Below are positions 53,895-63,172 of a stretch of DNA of 64,000 nt, one piece after another. The stretch covers positions 1,439,963-1,503,962 of the forward strand of contig JAFDZW010000005.1 in NCBI GenBank assembly GCA_018266755.1. The letters run 5' to 3'. Position 1 is the stretch's first letter; each line of letters opens with the position of its first letter. The notes under the pieces are model-generated. The model had not been told where the DNA came from, did not search any database, and saw only the letters and a program-made list of their open reading frames with translations. The DNA is from Bacteroidota bacterium. GTDB taxonomy: Bacteria > Bacteroidota > Ignavibacteria > Palsa-1295. Both the position numbers and the translations under genes were made by a program.

Positions 53895-56240
53895 ATGAGA
53901 ACACGCGTGTTATTGTTACTCCTCTTGATTGTGGCGGCGGCGCAGCTCGATGTGTATGCGCAACCTGTCGTGCGGCTGAGCGGGACGATTACCGATGCGC
54001 ATACGCACGAAGTGTTGCCACGCGCATCGGTCGCCATCCTCGGCACACGCAGCGGGACGATCGCCAATAGCGACGGCAAGTACTCACTCGCGCTCACAGC
54101 CGGTTCGACGGTACGCTTGCGCATCAGTTCGCTCTCGTACCGGCCGGATACCATCACGATCTCGATCGCTGCCGACACCCGCCGCGACATCGAGCTTACC
54201 CCATACCCCGCAGAACTCGAGACCGTCGTCGTCACCTCCGACGCATCGCGCGAACAAGCGCGCAAGATCATGCGCGAGGTGATCCGGCGCAAAAAACTCT
54301 GGCGCGACTGCTTGCACAGCTATCAATGCACGGCGTACTCACGCTGGAACATGCGCACGATCAGCGGCGACGACACAACGGTTCGCTCGGTAGTCGAATC
54401 GAACGCCGACGGCTATTGGCGTTCGGACAAAGGGCTATACGAACGGGTAACCGCACGTCGCCAGACCGCGAACTTCCCGGCCGAAGCAAACCAGTTCAGC
54501 CTCGGCGAGATCATGAATTTCTACGACAACCGGATCGACTTCGACGAGTTCAGCCTGACCACGCCGGTCGCCGACGATGCATTCTCGTCCTACGATTATG
54601 ATCTCGTCGGGACGGGAACGGTCGGCAACTCGCCGGTCTGGAAGATTCGGCTCTATCCGGGCGTTGCATCCGAAGCATTTGACGGCGTCGTCTGGATCGA
54701 TCAGATCGACTACTCGATCGCATATCTCGACCTGACGCCAAGCGCCGCCGTCAAACTCGGACCGATGAAAGATATTCGCTTGCAGCAAACATTCGATCTG
54801 TTTCGCGATACGTTTTGGATGCCGGTGAATTTGCGCTCGCAGGTGACCTTCAAGCTCGATCTGCCGTTCGTGCCGCAGTTCAAGCTCGAACTCATCACAC
54901 TTATAAAAGACTATTCGATCAACACGTCGATCCCCGACTCGATGTTTATCGGCCCACGACACCGCGCGGCGCCGCAAGCCGACTCGACGAGCAAGACTGT
55001 CTTCGAGGAATCGCGGCCGATCCCACTGGCAACCGACGAAGCCAAGGCGTACCACACGATCGACAGCTCGGTCGCAGCCCACAAGTCCGATTCCTCGGGC
55101 GGCGGATTCTCGCTACTCGACGTGCTCTCGTTTCTCGATATTCCTCGGTACGATCAGATCGAAGGCTTCCGATTCGGGATTGCACAGTCCGTCAAGCCGC
55201 TCGACTCCTGGCCGCTTACGCTTAGCGGCGCGCTTGCGTATGGGCTTCGCGATAAGCAGTGGAAATACGATGTCGGCTTGCGGCAAGGGCTGATCTGGAA
55301 GACACAAAAGCGATCGGTGTTTACGGGTTCGCTCAGCGGCGAATTCTCGGGCGAGTACAAAGACGTGCAGGATGTATGGCTATGGCTATCGGCACACTAC
55401 TTCGACGATCTCGCTGCGCGTGGCGATGCGTACTCATCCGTCGAAACCTCGATCACGTCGCTTATTTACAAACGCGATTACCAGCAGTTCTACCGTCACA
55501 AGGGCTTCAGTGTTGGTCTCGACGGCAGTCCGGTAAGCGGATTGCAGCCCTCGCTCACGTATCGGAACGAGAACATTTGGGATGCCGACTCGCTCCGGCT
55601 CGTCAACGACAGCATACCCTCGCAGAAGCACACGAACGCAACGCTTGCGTTATCGCTCGGGTATGACATTCCGGTGCACGGCATGTCGATCGAACTCGGA
55701 GCGACGCTCACGACTGCATCGCACGGACTTGGCAGCGACTATGCGTTCACGACCGCACAGGTCGATCTGTCGGCCTCAAAGCGGCTTGGCGGATGGGGCG
55801 TGATGCAGATCACGGGTCTCTATCAAACAACGCTTGCGGGGGGATTGCCGCGATGGAATCTGCTCTATTTCGAAACGCGCGACGAGTTCTTTTCGAAATT
55901 CGATCACATCCGCGGGATGAAGCCGTTCGAGTTTATGGGCGACCGAATCTGGTCGGTCGATATCGATCATAACTTCTACGATCTGCCCACGCGGCTGCTG
56001 GGGTTGAATTTCCTCGATCCGCTGAATCTGCAGTGGCGGGTACATGCGGCGATTGCTGCGACAAGCATCACGCACTCGGCAACCGCACCCGCCGCCACGA
56101 CGGGAGAGCGCCCGTACACCGAGATCGGCTTCGGCGTCGGGAACATCTATCACATTATCAATCTGGATGCGACGTGGCGGCTCGACCACAAAACAGGTTC
56201 GGACTTCTACCCGTCAGTAAATTTGCAGTTTGTGTTCTAA
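53895..56240 (+). CDS. DUF5686-type outer-membrane protein with carboxypeptidase-like regulatory domain
   Basis: 781 residues from the ATG at 53895 with signal peptide MRTRVLLLLLLIVAAAQLDVYAQ; an ATG at 53862 adds 11 residues. Residues ~25-105 are a CarboxypepD_reg-like/plug Ig domain (VRLSGTITDAHTHEVLPRAS...GTIANSDGKYSL), followed by the DUF5686 region (REVIRRKKLWRDCLHSYQCTAYSRW, VWIDQIDYSIAYLDL, FKLELITLIKDY) and a C-terminal beta-barrel ending VNLQFVF. It is likely an outer-membrane protein of Bacteroidota type, substrate unknown. The M23 peptidase gene starts 13 bases downstream. Confidence 0.85.
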   Translation: MRTRVLLLLLLIVAAAQLDVYAQPVVRLSGTITDAHTHEVLPRASVAILGTRSGTIANSDGKYSLALTAGSTVRLRISSLSYRPDTITISIAADTRRDIELTPYPAELETVVVTSDASREQARKIMREVIRRKKLWRDCLHSYQCTAYSRWNMRTISGDDTTVRSVVESNADGYWRSDKGLYERVTARRQTANFPAEANQFSLGEIMNFYDNRIDFDEFSLTTPVADDAFSSYDYDLVGTGTVGNSPVWKIRLYPGVASEAFDGVVWIDQIDYSIAYLDLTPSAAVKLGPMKDIRLQQTFDLFRDTFWMPVNLRSQVTFKLDLPFVPQFKLELITLIKDYSINTSIPDSMFIGPRHRAAPQADSTSKTVFEESRPIPLATDEAKAYHTIDSSVAAHKSDSSGGGFSLLDVLSFLDIPRYDQIEGFRFGIAQSVKPLDSWPLTLSGALAYGLRDKQWKYDVGLRQGLIWKTQKRSVFTGSLSGEFSGEYKDVQDVWLWLSAHYFDDLAARGDAYSSVETSITSLIYKRDYQQFYRHKGFSVGLDGSPVSGLQPSLTYRNENIWDADSLRLVNDSIPSQKHTNATLALSLGYDIPVHGMSIELGATLTTASHGLGSDYAFTTAQVDLSASKRLGGWGVMQITGLYQTTLAGGLPRWNLLYFETRDEFFSKFDHIRGMKPFEFMGDRIWSVDIDHNFYDLPTRLLGLNFLDPLNLQWRVHAAIAATSITHSATAPAATTGERPYTEIGFGVGNIYHIINLDATWRLDHKTGSDFYPSVNLQFVF

Positions 56241-56253
56241 CGGTTGTGACACT

Positions 56254-57222
56254 ATGAAACTGCATTCCGGTATCTTCCTTGCCTTCGTGCTGTGGGCGGG
56301 AATTGCATTCGGCCAGAGCGAGCCGCCGGCGTATCATCACGTCGCCGAGCGCATCGTGGCGGCCTTCAACAACGATCAGTTTATCGCCCTTCCCGAACTC
56401 TGCGCGGAGAATCTGAAAGACCAATTGGTCAGCGCCAGGATCGTCAAACTCTTTAAAGACCTGAAAGCCGAACAAGATGCGATACTTTCCTGGGAGTACG
56501 AGTATCGCCGTGGTTCGTATGCGTACTATAAGATATTATTCGCACGGTCGGTCTGGTCGTTGCGCTTCTTACTCAATGGGGAAAACCTGATCACTTCCAT
56601 CACGATGATGCCGCGCCTTGCCTCGCAAACGAACACCGTGCATAATCTCACCCCGATGTCGCTTCCGTTCGAAGGGCAATGGCATGTGATCTGGGGTGGC
56701 GATACGCCGGAGCAAAACCGGATGCATCTGCAATCGAATTCGCAGAAGAACGCATTCGACGTGAACATCGTCGATTCGACGGGCCGATCGTACAAAACAA
56801 CCGGGCGAACGAACGACGACTATTTTGCATTCGGTCGGCCGATACTTGCACCGTGCGATGCCGTGGTGGTCGAGGCGGTTGACGGCGTGCGAGATAATCC
56901 GCCGGGTGCGACAAACTATCTGCATCCGGGAGGGAATACGGTTGTTCTGCAGACAACCAACGGCGAGTATATTTATCTGACGCATCTGAGGCAGTACTCG
57001 CTCATGGTCACCGAAGGCGACGAAGTCCGCCGCGGACAGCTCGTCGCCTCCTGCGGCAACTCCGGCAATTCGTCCGAGCCCCAACTGCACATGAACCTGC
57101 AGAACTCCGATCTGAGCACGGCGACCGGCATCAAATGCTACTTCGATTCGATCGTCGTCGGGGGAACACTCCTGCGCAATTATTCGCCTGTGCGCGGCGA
57201 CGAGATACAAAACCCGCGCTGA
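56254..57222 (+). CDS. M23-family peptidase-like protein
   Basis: 322 residues from the ATG at 56254 (MKLHSGIFLAFVLWAGIAFG signal). Residues ~30-115 are a DUF3887-like alpha/beta domain (AFNNDQFIALPELCAENLKDQLVS). The rest is M23/LytM-like: ILAPCDAVVVEAVDGVRD, HPGGNTVVLQTTNGEYIYLTHLRQYSLMVTEGDEVRRGQLVASCGNSGNS, PQLHMNLQNS. The second HxH appears reduced to LHMN and the metal Asp is not obvious, so it may be a weak or inactive lytic enzyme or a regulator. It lies 13 bases after the outer-membrane gene. Confidence 0.8.
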   Translation: MKLHSGIFLAFVLWAGIAFGQSEPPAYHHVAERIVAAFNNDQFIALPELCAENLKDQLVSARIVKLFKDLKAEQDAILSWEYEYRRGSYAYYKILFARSVWSLRFLLNGENLITSITMMPRLASQTNTVHNLTPMSLPFEGQWHVIWGGDTPEQNRMHLQSNSQKNAFDVNIVDSTGRSYKTTGRTNDDYFAFGRPILAPCDAVVVEAVDGVRDNPPGATNYLHPGGNTVVLQTTNGEYIYLTHLRQYSLMVTEGDEVRRGQLVASCGNSGNSSEPQLHMNLQNSDLSTATGIKCYFDSIVVGGTLLRNYSPVRGDEIQNPR

Positions 57223-57237
57223 AGCCCACCGTTGGCG

Positions 57238-57245
57238 TATTTTTG
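57238..57245 (+). promoter_or_regulatory. candidate -7 element of the PfkB kinase gene
   Basis: TATTTTTG matches TAnnTTTG, 47 bases before the start codon. No clear -33 TTG was found. Confidence 0.3.
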
Positions 57246-57292
57246 CACCCGAATCGTAACGCTCGAACTCTTATTCCTATTTATTACTACGG

Positions 57293-58228
57293 ATGTCAGT
57301 ACTTGTAGTTGGCACTTTGGCGGTTGATACGCTCGAAACTCCGTTCGCAACGAAAGAACGCGCACTCGGCGGCAGCGCAACATATATCTCACTGGCGGCG
57401 AACTACTTCGTGCCGGGCGACGGTGTCGCGATCGTCAGCGTCGTCGGCGAGGATTTTCCCGAGCACGGATGGAATCTGCTCAAAGGCCGCAAGTTCGATC
57501 TCGATGGCGTTGAAGTGGTCAAAGGCGGAAAAACATTCTTCTGGCACGGCCGCTATCACTACGACATGAACACGCGCGATACGCTTGTCACCGAGCTCAA
57601 CGTACTCGCCGACTTCAAGCCGCAAGTCCCGGCGCACGCCGCCTCGCCGGAGTTTCTGGTCCTCGGAAATGTCGCACCGGATCTGCAAGCGGATGTCATC
57701 AAGCAACTGCGCACACAGCCGAAGCTGATCGTGCTCGACACGATGAACTTCTGGATCACCGGCGCGCTCGACGCTCTAATGAGTACGCTCTCGCAGGTCA
57801 ACGCTCTTGTGCTCAACGATAGCGAGGCCCGGTTACTGGTCGAACATCCGAGCTTAATCGTCTGCGGCCGCAAGCTTCAGTCGATGCTCTCGCCGAACGG
57901 TACACGCATCGTCATCATCAAAAAGGGCGAGCACGGAGCGCTGTTGTTCTATGACGACAAATTCTTTTCGGCTCCGAGCTTCCCGCTCGAAGACATCTTC
58001 GACCCCACCGGGGCCGGCGATACGTTCATGGGCGGCTTCGTCGGGTACCTTGCGAAGCGAGGTACCGTGACGTACGAGGATGCAAAACGCGCCGTGATCT
58101 ATGGCACGGTGCTGGCAAGTTACTGCTGTTCGAAGTTCTCGACGGAAGGTATCGAGCAGTTGAATATGTCCGATGTCTACGAGCGCTTCCTGCAATTGCG
58201 CGAGCTCTCGACATTTGAAGAGGAATAA
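57293..58228 (+). CDS. PfkB-family carbohydrate kinase
   Basis: 311 residues. N-terminal GGSATYISLAANYF (sugar-binding Gly pair) and the C-terminal catalytic signature DPTGAGDTFMGGFVGYL with the base Asp. It phosphorylates a sugar or nucleoside using ATP; the substrate cannot be inferred from motifs. The absence of the longer lid of ribokinase-type enzymes hints at a simple PfkB member. It stands alone between a likely promoter and the repeat at 58271. Confidence 0.9.
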   Translation: MSVLVVGTLAVDTLETPFATKERALGGSATYISLAANYFVPGDGVAIVSVVGEDFPEHGWNLLKGRKFDLDGVEVVKGGKTFFWHGRYHYDMNTRDTLVTELNVLADFKPQVPAHAASPEFLVLGNVAPDLQADVIKQLRTQPKLIVLDTMNFWITGALDALMSTLSQVNALVLNDSEARLLVEHPSLIVCGRKLQSMLSPNGTRIVIIKKGEHGALLFYDDKFFSAPSFPLEDIFDPTGAGDTFMGGFVGYLAKRGTVTYEDAKRAVIYGTVLASYCCSKFSTEGIEQLNMSDVYERFLQLRELSTFEEE

Positions 58229-58270
58229 CATCCAGAATTTGGATTGCTCGGATAGGGCCAGCACTATGTG

Positions 58271-58380
58271 TCATTCTGAACGGAGCGTAGCGATGTCAGG
58301 AATCCGGACAAGTTGTATTCTATAAGCGACAGGTGTCTGAAATCGCAGCCAAACCAGATTCTTCCTTCGTCGCAATGACA
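58271..58380. repeat. divergent TCATTCTGA-family repeat
   Basis: Left arm GTCATTCTGAACGGAGCGTA at 58271 and right arm TTCCTTCGTCGCAATGAC ending 58380, with about 60 bases between. It is more diverged than the copies at 43-49 kb. Confidence 0.65.
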
Positions 58381-58437
58381 CCAGCCCCTGCACGACAATC
58401 ACAGACACCCCCCAGCCCGACGAATTCAAGTTCAGAC

Positions 58438-58469
58438 AAAAAAAAGAGCCGGCCATTGGCCGGCTCTTT
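58438..58469 (-). terminator. rho-independent terminator of the DegP gene
   Basis: GAGCCGGCC (58446-58454) pairs with GGCCGGCTC (58458-58466) with loop ATT; eight A before it give eight T on the minus strand. Confidence 0.9.
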
Positions 58470-58498
58470 CGTATAATCAAGAATGATCGTTCGCTTCG

Positions 58499-60133
58499 TC
58501 AGTCATTCGGCAGTTTGATCGAGATCCAACGCGAATCTCCGGCTGCCGTTTTGACCGTCAATCCGACAGCAAGGCCCTTACAGCCCTTCAACAGTTTTTC
58601 GAAGTCGTTGACGTTCTTAATGCTCGTCGTCGTCGTCTTCACACGAAGTTTCGTGATCACCGCATTCGTCCCGAGACCGCGATCGTATGCTTCGGACGCA
58701 GGATCGATACGGGAGATAAAGACACCGCCGTCGGTGCCGAACTTCTCCTTCTCGTTGGACGTCAGGTTGCGCACGGTCATGCCGATGTCATCGAACGTTG
58801 CAGAGGTCTTTTCTGGTACGGCAGCGTCGTTGTCGTCCGTGTTGTCGTTATTCTTATCGTTCGATGCAAGGTCTTCGGTTCTCGGCTTGAGCTTGACGTT
58901 GACGTCGAACTCCTTGCCGTCGCGCCACATGTGCAGCTTGACGTTATCGCCCGCATGATGCAGTGCGATCTGACCCTGCAGTTGGTTCGCTTCGCCGACT
59001 TCCTGGCCGTCAACCGACAGAATCACGTCGTTTTGCTTCAGACCCGCAGCTTCGCCCGCGCCGCCTTTGACGACATCCTCGATGCGTACGCCGCGCGGTG
59101 AGCTCAGGCCGAGCGCTTCGGCTTCCGTGGCATCGACGCCTTTGATCGTTACGCCGATATACCCACGGTTGACCTTGCCGTTACGAATGAGATCGATCGC
59201 AACGGTCTTTGCCAGATTGACCGGGATCGCAAACCCGTAGCCGGCGAACATACCGGTCCGTGTAGCGATAGCGGCGTTGATCCCAACGACCTGGCCCTTC
59301 ACGTTGAAGAGACCGCCGCCCGAGTTACCCGGGTTGATCGCCGCATCGGTCTGAATGAAATTCGTGATCGAGTAATTACCCTTCGACGAACGCGAGGCGC
59401 CCTCCTGGGGCAGGTCGAGCTGACGGCCGAGCGAGCTGACAATACCTTTCGTTACGGTCGATTCCAACCCAAGCGGATTGCCGACCGCGAGCACCCAATC
59501 GCCGACCTGCACATCGTCGCTATTGCCGAGCGCAGCGGCCGTAAGGCCCGTTGCGTCGATCTTCACGACGGCGAGATCGGTCGTCGGGTCCGTGCCGACA
59601 ACCCTGCCGTCGAACGTACGCTTGTCGGTTAGTTTAATCGTGAGGCCGCCTTTCTTTGCGGCATCGGCGACAACGTGATTGTTTGTCAGGATGTAGCCGT
59701 CGCTGGTGATAATCACACCGGATCCAAGCCCTTCCTGCGGACCTTGCTGGCCGAACGGATCGAATCCGTCCCCCTCATCGTCATCTCCCTGGCCCGGGAA
59801 ATTGTGGAAGAAGAACTTGAACGGGTTGCTCGGGTCCATCTGTCCGCCGCCATTGCCCGAGCTCTTCTTTTTCGGAGCTTCGGTTTTGATATGAATGGAA
59901 ACAACGGATGGCTGGATCGCTTTGGAAAGCGCACGGAAGGCTGTGTTCATGTTCTGGAGCGCCGAAGCATCCGGAACGTTCGGCGTCGGTCCGCCGAGTT
60001 GCACCGGATCGCCGGCACCGAAGGCGAGATTGAGCTTCGACACACCGCCGAAGGCCACGACGATGCCCAAGCCCATCAGCACGCCGAACGCAACCATCAT
60101 GAACGGTCGTACTGTCAATTTCTTCATTTGCAT
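58499..60133 (-). CDS. Do/DegP-family periplasmic serine protease
   Basis: 544 residues; the ATG at 60133 has AAGGAG about 12 bases upstream. A signal anchor (FMMVAFGVLMGLGIVVAFGG) precedes the trypsin-like domain with His153 (NNHVVAD), Asp186 (TTDLAVVKI) and Ser271 (NPGNSGGG), all present. Two PDZ domains follow (about 320-410 with ATEAEALGLSSPRGVRIEDVV, and about 450-535 with GTDGGVFISRIDPAS). An Asp/Gly-rich insert (about 115-135) precedes the protease core. It degrades or refolds misfolded envelope proteins. Confidence 0.95.
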   Translation of the reverse strand: MQMKKLTVRPFMMVAFGVLMGLGIVVAFGGVSKLNLAFGAGDPVQLGGPTPNVPDASALQNMNTAFRALSKAIQPSVVSIHIKTEAPKKKSSGNGGGQMDPSNPFKFFFHNFPGQGDDDEGDGFDPFGQQGPQEGLGSGVIITSDGYILTNNHVVADAAKKGGLTIKLTDKRTFDGRVVGTDPTTDLAVVKIDATGLTAAALGNSDDVQVGDWVLAVGNPLGLESTVTKGIVSSLGRQLDLPQEGASRSSKGNYSITNFIQTDAAINPGNSGGGLFNVKGQVVGINAAIATRTGMFAGYGFAIPVNLAKTVAIDLIRNGKVNRGYIGVTIKGVDATEAEALGLSSPRGVRIEDVVKGGAGEAAGLKQNDVILSVDGQEVGEANQLQGQIALHHAGDNVKLHMWRDGKEFDVNVKLKPRTEDLASNDKNNDNTDDNDAAVPEKTSATFDDIGMTVRNLTSNEKEKFGTDGGVFISRIDPASEAYDRGLGTNAVITKLRVKTTTTSIKNVNDFEKLLKGCKGLAVGLTVKTAAGDSRWISIKLPND

Positions 60134-60273
60134 AGTTCGTTGATTCTCCTTGGATAAATTCTACGCTCCGCGGTACGCACGGAACGTATCAATTCAATTA
60201 AACGAGGGGCGTTTCTGGAAGTTTCAGAGCTGATCTTCACCACGCGGCTCCGGTGGAAACGGCATCGGTAACC

Positions 60274-60368
60274 GTCATTCTGAGCCTGAGCAAAGCGAAG
60301 GGGAAGAATCCCTTGATGAAACCCTGCGAGGCTCCGCCAAAGGGATTCTTCGTTTTGCTCAGAATGAC
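60274..60368. repeat. TCATTCTGAGC-family palindromic repeat
   Basis: Left arm with an insert (GTCATTCTGAGCCTGAGC, then AAAGCGAAGGGGAAGAATCC) and a right arm (TTCGTTTTGCTCAGAATGAC) ending at 60368. It lies between degP and recO. Confidence 0.8.
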
Positions 60369-60410
60369 TATTGTACACTGAGCCGCTACCGATCTTCCCC
60401 ACCCCGGCGA

Positions 60411-61196
60411 TTAGTGCTGCTGCTTCCCGTTCTTCATCGCCCCGAATACTCGCTCGGACTTCGCGCGTCCTCGCTGCATTCCCTCGAGATGATTGCCGAA
60501 GTACGTGCGAAAGAGCGTGTCGAGCCCGATACGCGCAGAGGGGCTCAGTCGTAGCGCCGCGGCATGTTCGAGCGGATTCGCGTTGAGATACTTGACCGCA
60601 CCGATGATCTCGCGCGTCAGCGGGACGTATCGCTGTGGGTATTCGTGCCCGCTGCTTCCACCGCCATCAAGTTCGATGATGTCGCCGATCTCGGTATCGA
60701 AGAAAAAATGCTTACCCTCTTGTGGTTCAAATGTGAACGTGATCTCGAACCCGCTCAATGCCGAATAGCGAAGAAAGAACCAGTAGAGAATCGGCCAGAC
60801 AGCCTCGCCGGTTGTCGTCGCATCCATCAACCCGAGCGTCCGACACACGAGATCGAATATTTCCGCATGCCCTTCTTCGTGATGCTGGGAGCGGATCAGC
60901 AACTCGGCGATGCGCGTGGCCGCTTCGATGTGGTCGAGGTCGGCCATAATACGCCGATGCGCGAGGTTCACCTCCGCTGCCGAAAGAAGGTAGAGCTCGG
61001 ACTGCTCCTTGCGATAGAACACGATCTTCGAGTTGGTGAACGGCTCGAGCGCCGAGCCGAACTTCGACTTCTGCTGCCGGGCGCCTTTGGCAATAACGTC
61101 CACCAGCCCGTACTCTTTCGAGTAGAGCGTGACGATCTTCGATGTATCTCCCTGCTTTCGGGAGCGAAGCACGATGGCGTCGGTAGCTACGAGCAT
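60411..61196 (-). CDS. recO: DNA repair protein RecO
   Basis: 261 residues. An N-terminal OB fold (DAIVLRSRKQGDTSKIVTLYSKEYGLVDVIAKGARQQKSKFG) and a helical C-terminal domain (AELLIRSQHHEEGHAEIFDLVCRTLGLM, ARIGLDTLFRTYFGNHLEG) follow RecO. It loads RecA on SSB-coated DNA with RecR. The four-Cys zinc site seen in many RecO proteins is absent, as in several other lineages. It lies alone between two repeat-filled gaps. Confidence 0.9.
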   Translation of the reverse strand: MLVATDAIVLRSRKQGDTSKIVTLYSKEYGLVDVIAKGARQQKSKFGSALEPFTNSKIVFYRKEQSELYLLSAAEVNLAHRRIMADLDHIEAATRIAELLIRSQHHEEGHAEIFDLVCRTLGLMDATTTGEAVWPILYWFFLRYSALSGFEITFTFEPQEGKHFFFDTEIGDIIELDGGGSSGHEYPQRYVPLTREIIGAVKYLNANPLEHAAALRLSPSARIGLDTLFRTYFGNHLEGMQRGRAKSERVFGAMKNGKQQH

Positions 61197-61230
61197 GGGT
61201 TACGTTGTACGAATCGCGTTCGGGAGACGG

Positions 61231-61342
61231 GGAATGTAAAATGTAAAATGTAAAATGTAAAATGGGGTTTCAAGATGCCACTTGATTCGTATGGGCACAC
61301 CCCGTATTCAATTTTACATTTTACATCTTACATTTTACATTC
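61231..61342. repeat. TGTAAAA heptamer palindrome
   Basis: Five AATGTAA-type units in one orientation (61231-61264), 45 bases of spacer, then four units in the opposite orientation (61310-61342). The whole forms an AT-rich inverted repeat related to 44359-44389. Confidence 0.8.
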
Positions 61343-61417
61343 TCCCCCGCCCCTCCCTGTATCTTTTTCAACTAAAAAGCGTTCTTTTAGAGTACTCATT
61401 AACACACAACGAGGCAA

Positions 61418-61804
61418 ATGAAGCATCTCCTTCTGTTCGGATTCGCGCTGGCGATGACGTATATGGTAGCATCGTGCGGTCCAAGCGTGACGACGAGTGA
61501 CCCAATCAATAAGCTTGACACGTTTATTACCGGATCGGTCACCGCTTCCGGTGGCATTCGTTTGTATCAGCTTGATCTGACATGCGGGTGCCCGTTCGCG
61601 ATGCGAATTGACGGTGCGGATACCACATCGATCGTGTACGACACCAGGGACTTGTCGACGATCACGAGGCCGCATGCAGTCAAAGCCTCGATGCGTAGCG
61701 GACTCAGCTCCGGCATGCACACCGGCTGGATACTCCTGCATATGGCGCCGCCGTCGCTCGACACATTCTATGTGACGCTCCGCGATACGGTGATGATCCC
61801 GTAA
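61418..61804 (+). CDS. small lipoprotein of unknown function
   Basis: 128 residues with signal peptide and lipobox (LAMTYMVASCGPS; Cys20). The mature part is beta-rich (TASGGIRLYQLDLTCGCPFAMRIDGADTTSIVYD, WILLHMAPPSLDTFYVTLRD) with a CGC pair. No family recognised. It ends at a clear terminator. Confidence 0.7.
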   Translation: MKHLLLFGFALAMTYMVASCGPSVTTSDPINKLDTFITGSVTASGGIRLYQLDLTCGCPFAMRIDGADTTSIVYDTRDLSTITRPHAVKASMRSGLSSGMHTGWILLHMAPPSLDTFYVTLRDTVMIP

Positions 61805-61827
61805 AGAACGCGAAAGTTCTGTCAAAG

Positions 61828-61853
61828 AAAGGCGCCCTCAGTGGCGCCTTTCT
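61828..61853 (+). terminator. rho-independent terminator of the lipoprotein gene
   Basis: AAAGGCGCC (61828-61836) pairs with GGCGCCTTT (61843-61851), followed by CTTATT. Confidence 0.8.
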
Positions 61854-61863
61854 TATTGCACAA

Positions 61864-61894
61864 CAAAAAAAGGGCGGACAACTTGTCCGCCCTT
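61864..61894 (-). terminator. rho-independent terminator of the Xaa-Pro aminopeptidase gene
   Basis: AAGGGCGGACA (61870-61880) pairs with TGTCCGCCCTT (61884-61894). The A run before it gives seven T on the minus strand. Confidence 0.9.
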
Positions 61895-61920
61895 CTCAGT
61901 TACGACGTTGTGGTCGTTGC

Positions 61921-62997
61921 TTAAAGCACGATCAGCTCTTTCGGCGATTTATTGATCACCTCGACATGATCGCCGCGGACGATGACATCATCCTCGATAC
62001 GAACACCACCAAGACCTTCGACATAAATGCCCGGCTCGATCGTGAACACCTGGTTCGGTTCGAGCATGAAGCGTTCGCCGCGCTGGCTGATGACCGGAAT
62101 CTCGTGCACCTCGATGCCGAGTCCGTGACCCGTACCGTGGCCGAACTTCGAGCCGTAGCCATGCAGCGTGATGTAATCGCGGCAAATGCTATCGACCTCG
62201 CGGCCGTTCATGCCTGGACGAGCTCTGTCAATACCGCGTTGCTGCGCGATCTTGACAATATCGTAGATCTTCTGCAACTCGGTCGATACTTTGCCGAGCG
62301 CAACCGTACGCGTCATATCGGAATTGAAGCCTTTGTAACGGCAGCCGAAATCGAGCGTGATCATCTCGCCCTTCTTGAGCTTCTTGTCGCTGGCATGTCC
62401 GTGCGGAAGCGCCGAGCGCTCGCCGGATGCGACGATGATCTCGAACGCATCGCCTTCGGCGCCGAACTTACGCGTCCAGTACGAGATCTCGGCAGCGACG
62501 TCGTATTCGGTGATGCCGGGCTTGATCAGCTCGATCACTTTCGCAAATACTTTGTCGCCGATGGCCGCCGCAGCCTGGATCATTTGGATCTCGTCTTCCG
62601 TCTTGATCATCGTCATCGACTCGACGAGTTCTTTCTTTGCGACGAGCTTCAGATGACGGAATTTCTTGCGGATAAAATCATAGACCCAATAGGGCATGTG
62701 ATTTTCTTCGAAGCCGACCGCATCGAAATCGCTGAAGAGCTGCTTCTCGGCGATGCAGTCGAGCAGCGTTTGGTTACGATCGACGATCGAGATCTTCGCT
62801 CCTGCGACTTCTACCTTGCATTGCGCTTTGTAGCGGAAATCGGTGAAGAAGTGCGGCTTCCCTTGTGCGGGGACAACGAGGATACCGTTCGAGCCGGAGA
62901 ACCCGATGAGATAATGAATGTTCGGCAGGTGCGTGATCACGAGTGCATCGAGACCGTGATCGCGAACCGTCCGTTGTAGTTTCAAAAGTCTTGCCAT
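61921..62997 (-). CDS. pepP: Xaa-Pro aminopeptidase (M24 family)
   Basis: 358 residues. An N-terminal creatinase-like domain (LDALVITHLPNIHYLIGFSGSNGILVV) and an M24 pita-bread domain with metal ligands Asp216 (TLDFG), Asp227 (NSDMTRT), His291 (GHGTGHG), Glu321 (IEPG) and Glu335 (RIEDD), all present. It removes N-terminal residues before proline. Length fits bacterial PepP/YpdF. Its transcript ends at 61864-61894. Confidence 0.95.
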   Translation of the reverse strand: MARLLKLQRTVRDHGLDALVITHLPNIHYLIGFSGSNGILVVPAQGKPHFFTDFRYKAQCKVEVAGAKISIVDRNQTLLDCIAEKQLFSDFDAVGFEENHMPYWVYDFIRKKFRHLKLVAKKELVESMTMIKTEDEIQMIQAAAAIGDKVFAKVIELIKPGITEYDVAAEISYWTRKFGAEGDAFEIIVASGERSALPHGHASDKKLKKGEMITLDFGCRYKGFNSDMTRTVALGKVSTELQKIYDIVKIAQQRGIDRARPGMNGREVDSICRDYITLHGYGSKFGHGTGHGLGIEVHEIPVISQRGERFMLEPNQVFTIEPGIYVEGLGGVRIEDDVIVRGDHVEVINKSPKELIVL

Positions 62998-63133
62998 GTC
63001 AAAATTCGAACGTCACTTGAGAGAAAATACACGTTGGATAGCGTGGGGAAACACTGAAATAGCCGCTTCCGCTTCGATTATTTTAAACTTTTTTCAAGCC
63101 TGGAGCGGCTCCCGTGGGTAGAAGAGGGGGTAG

Positions 63134-63172
63134 AAAAAATAAATCCCAGCACCCGAAGGCACTGGGATTTTT
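63134..63172. terminator. strong terminator with TTCG tetraloop
   Basis: On the minus strand AAATCCCAGTGCC - TTCG - GGTGCTGGGATTT (13 bp with two G-U pairs) followed by ATTTATTTTTT; on the plus strand the T run is shorter. No gene stops before it on the minus strand within 690 bases, so it most likely ends a non-coding transcript. Confidence 0.9.
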
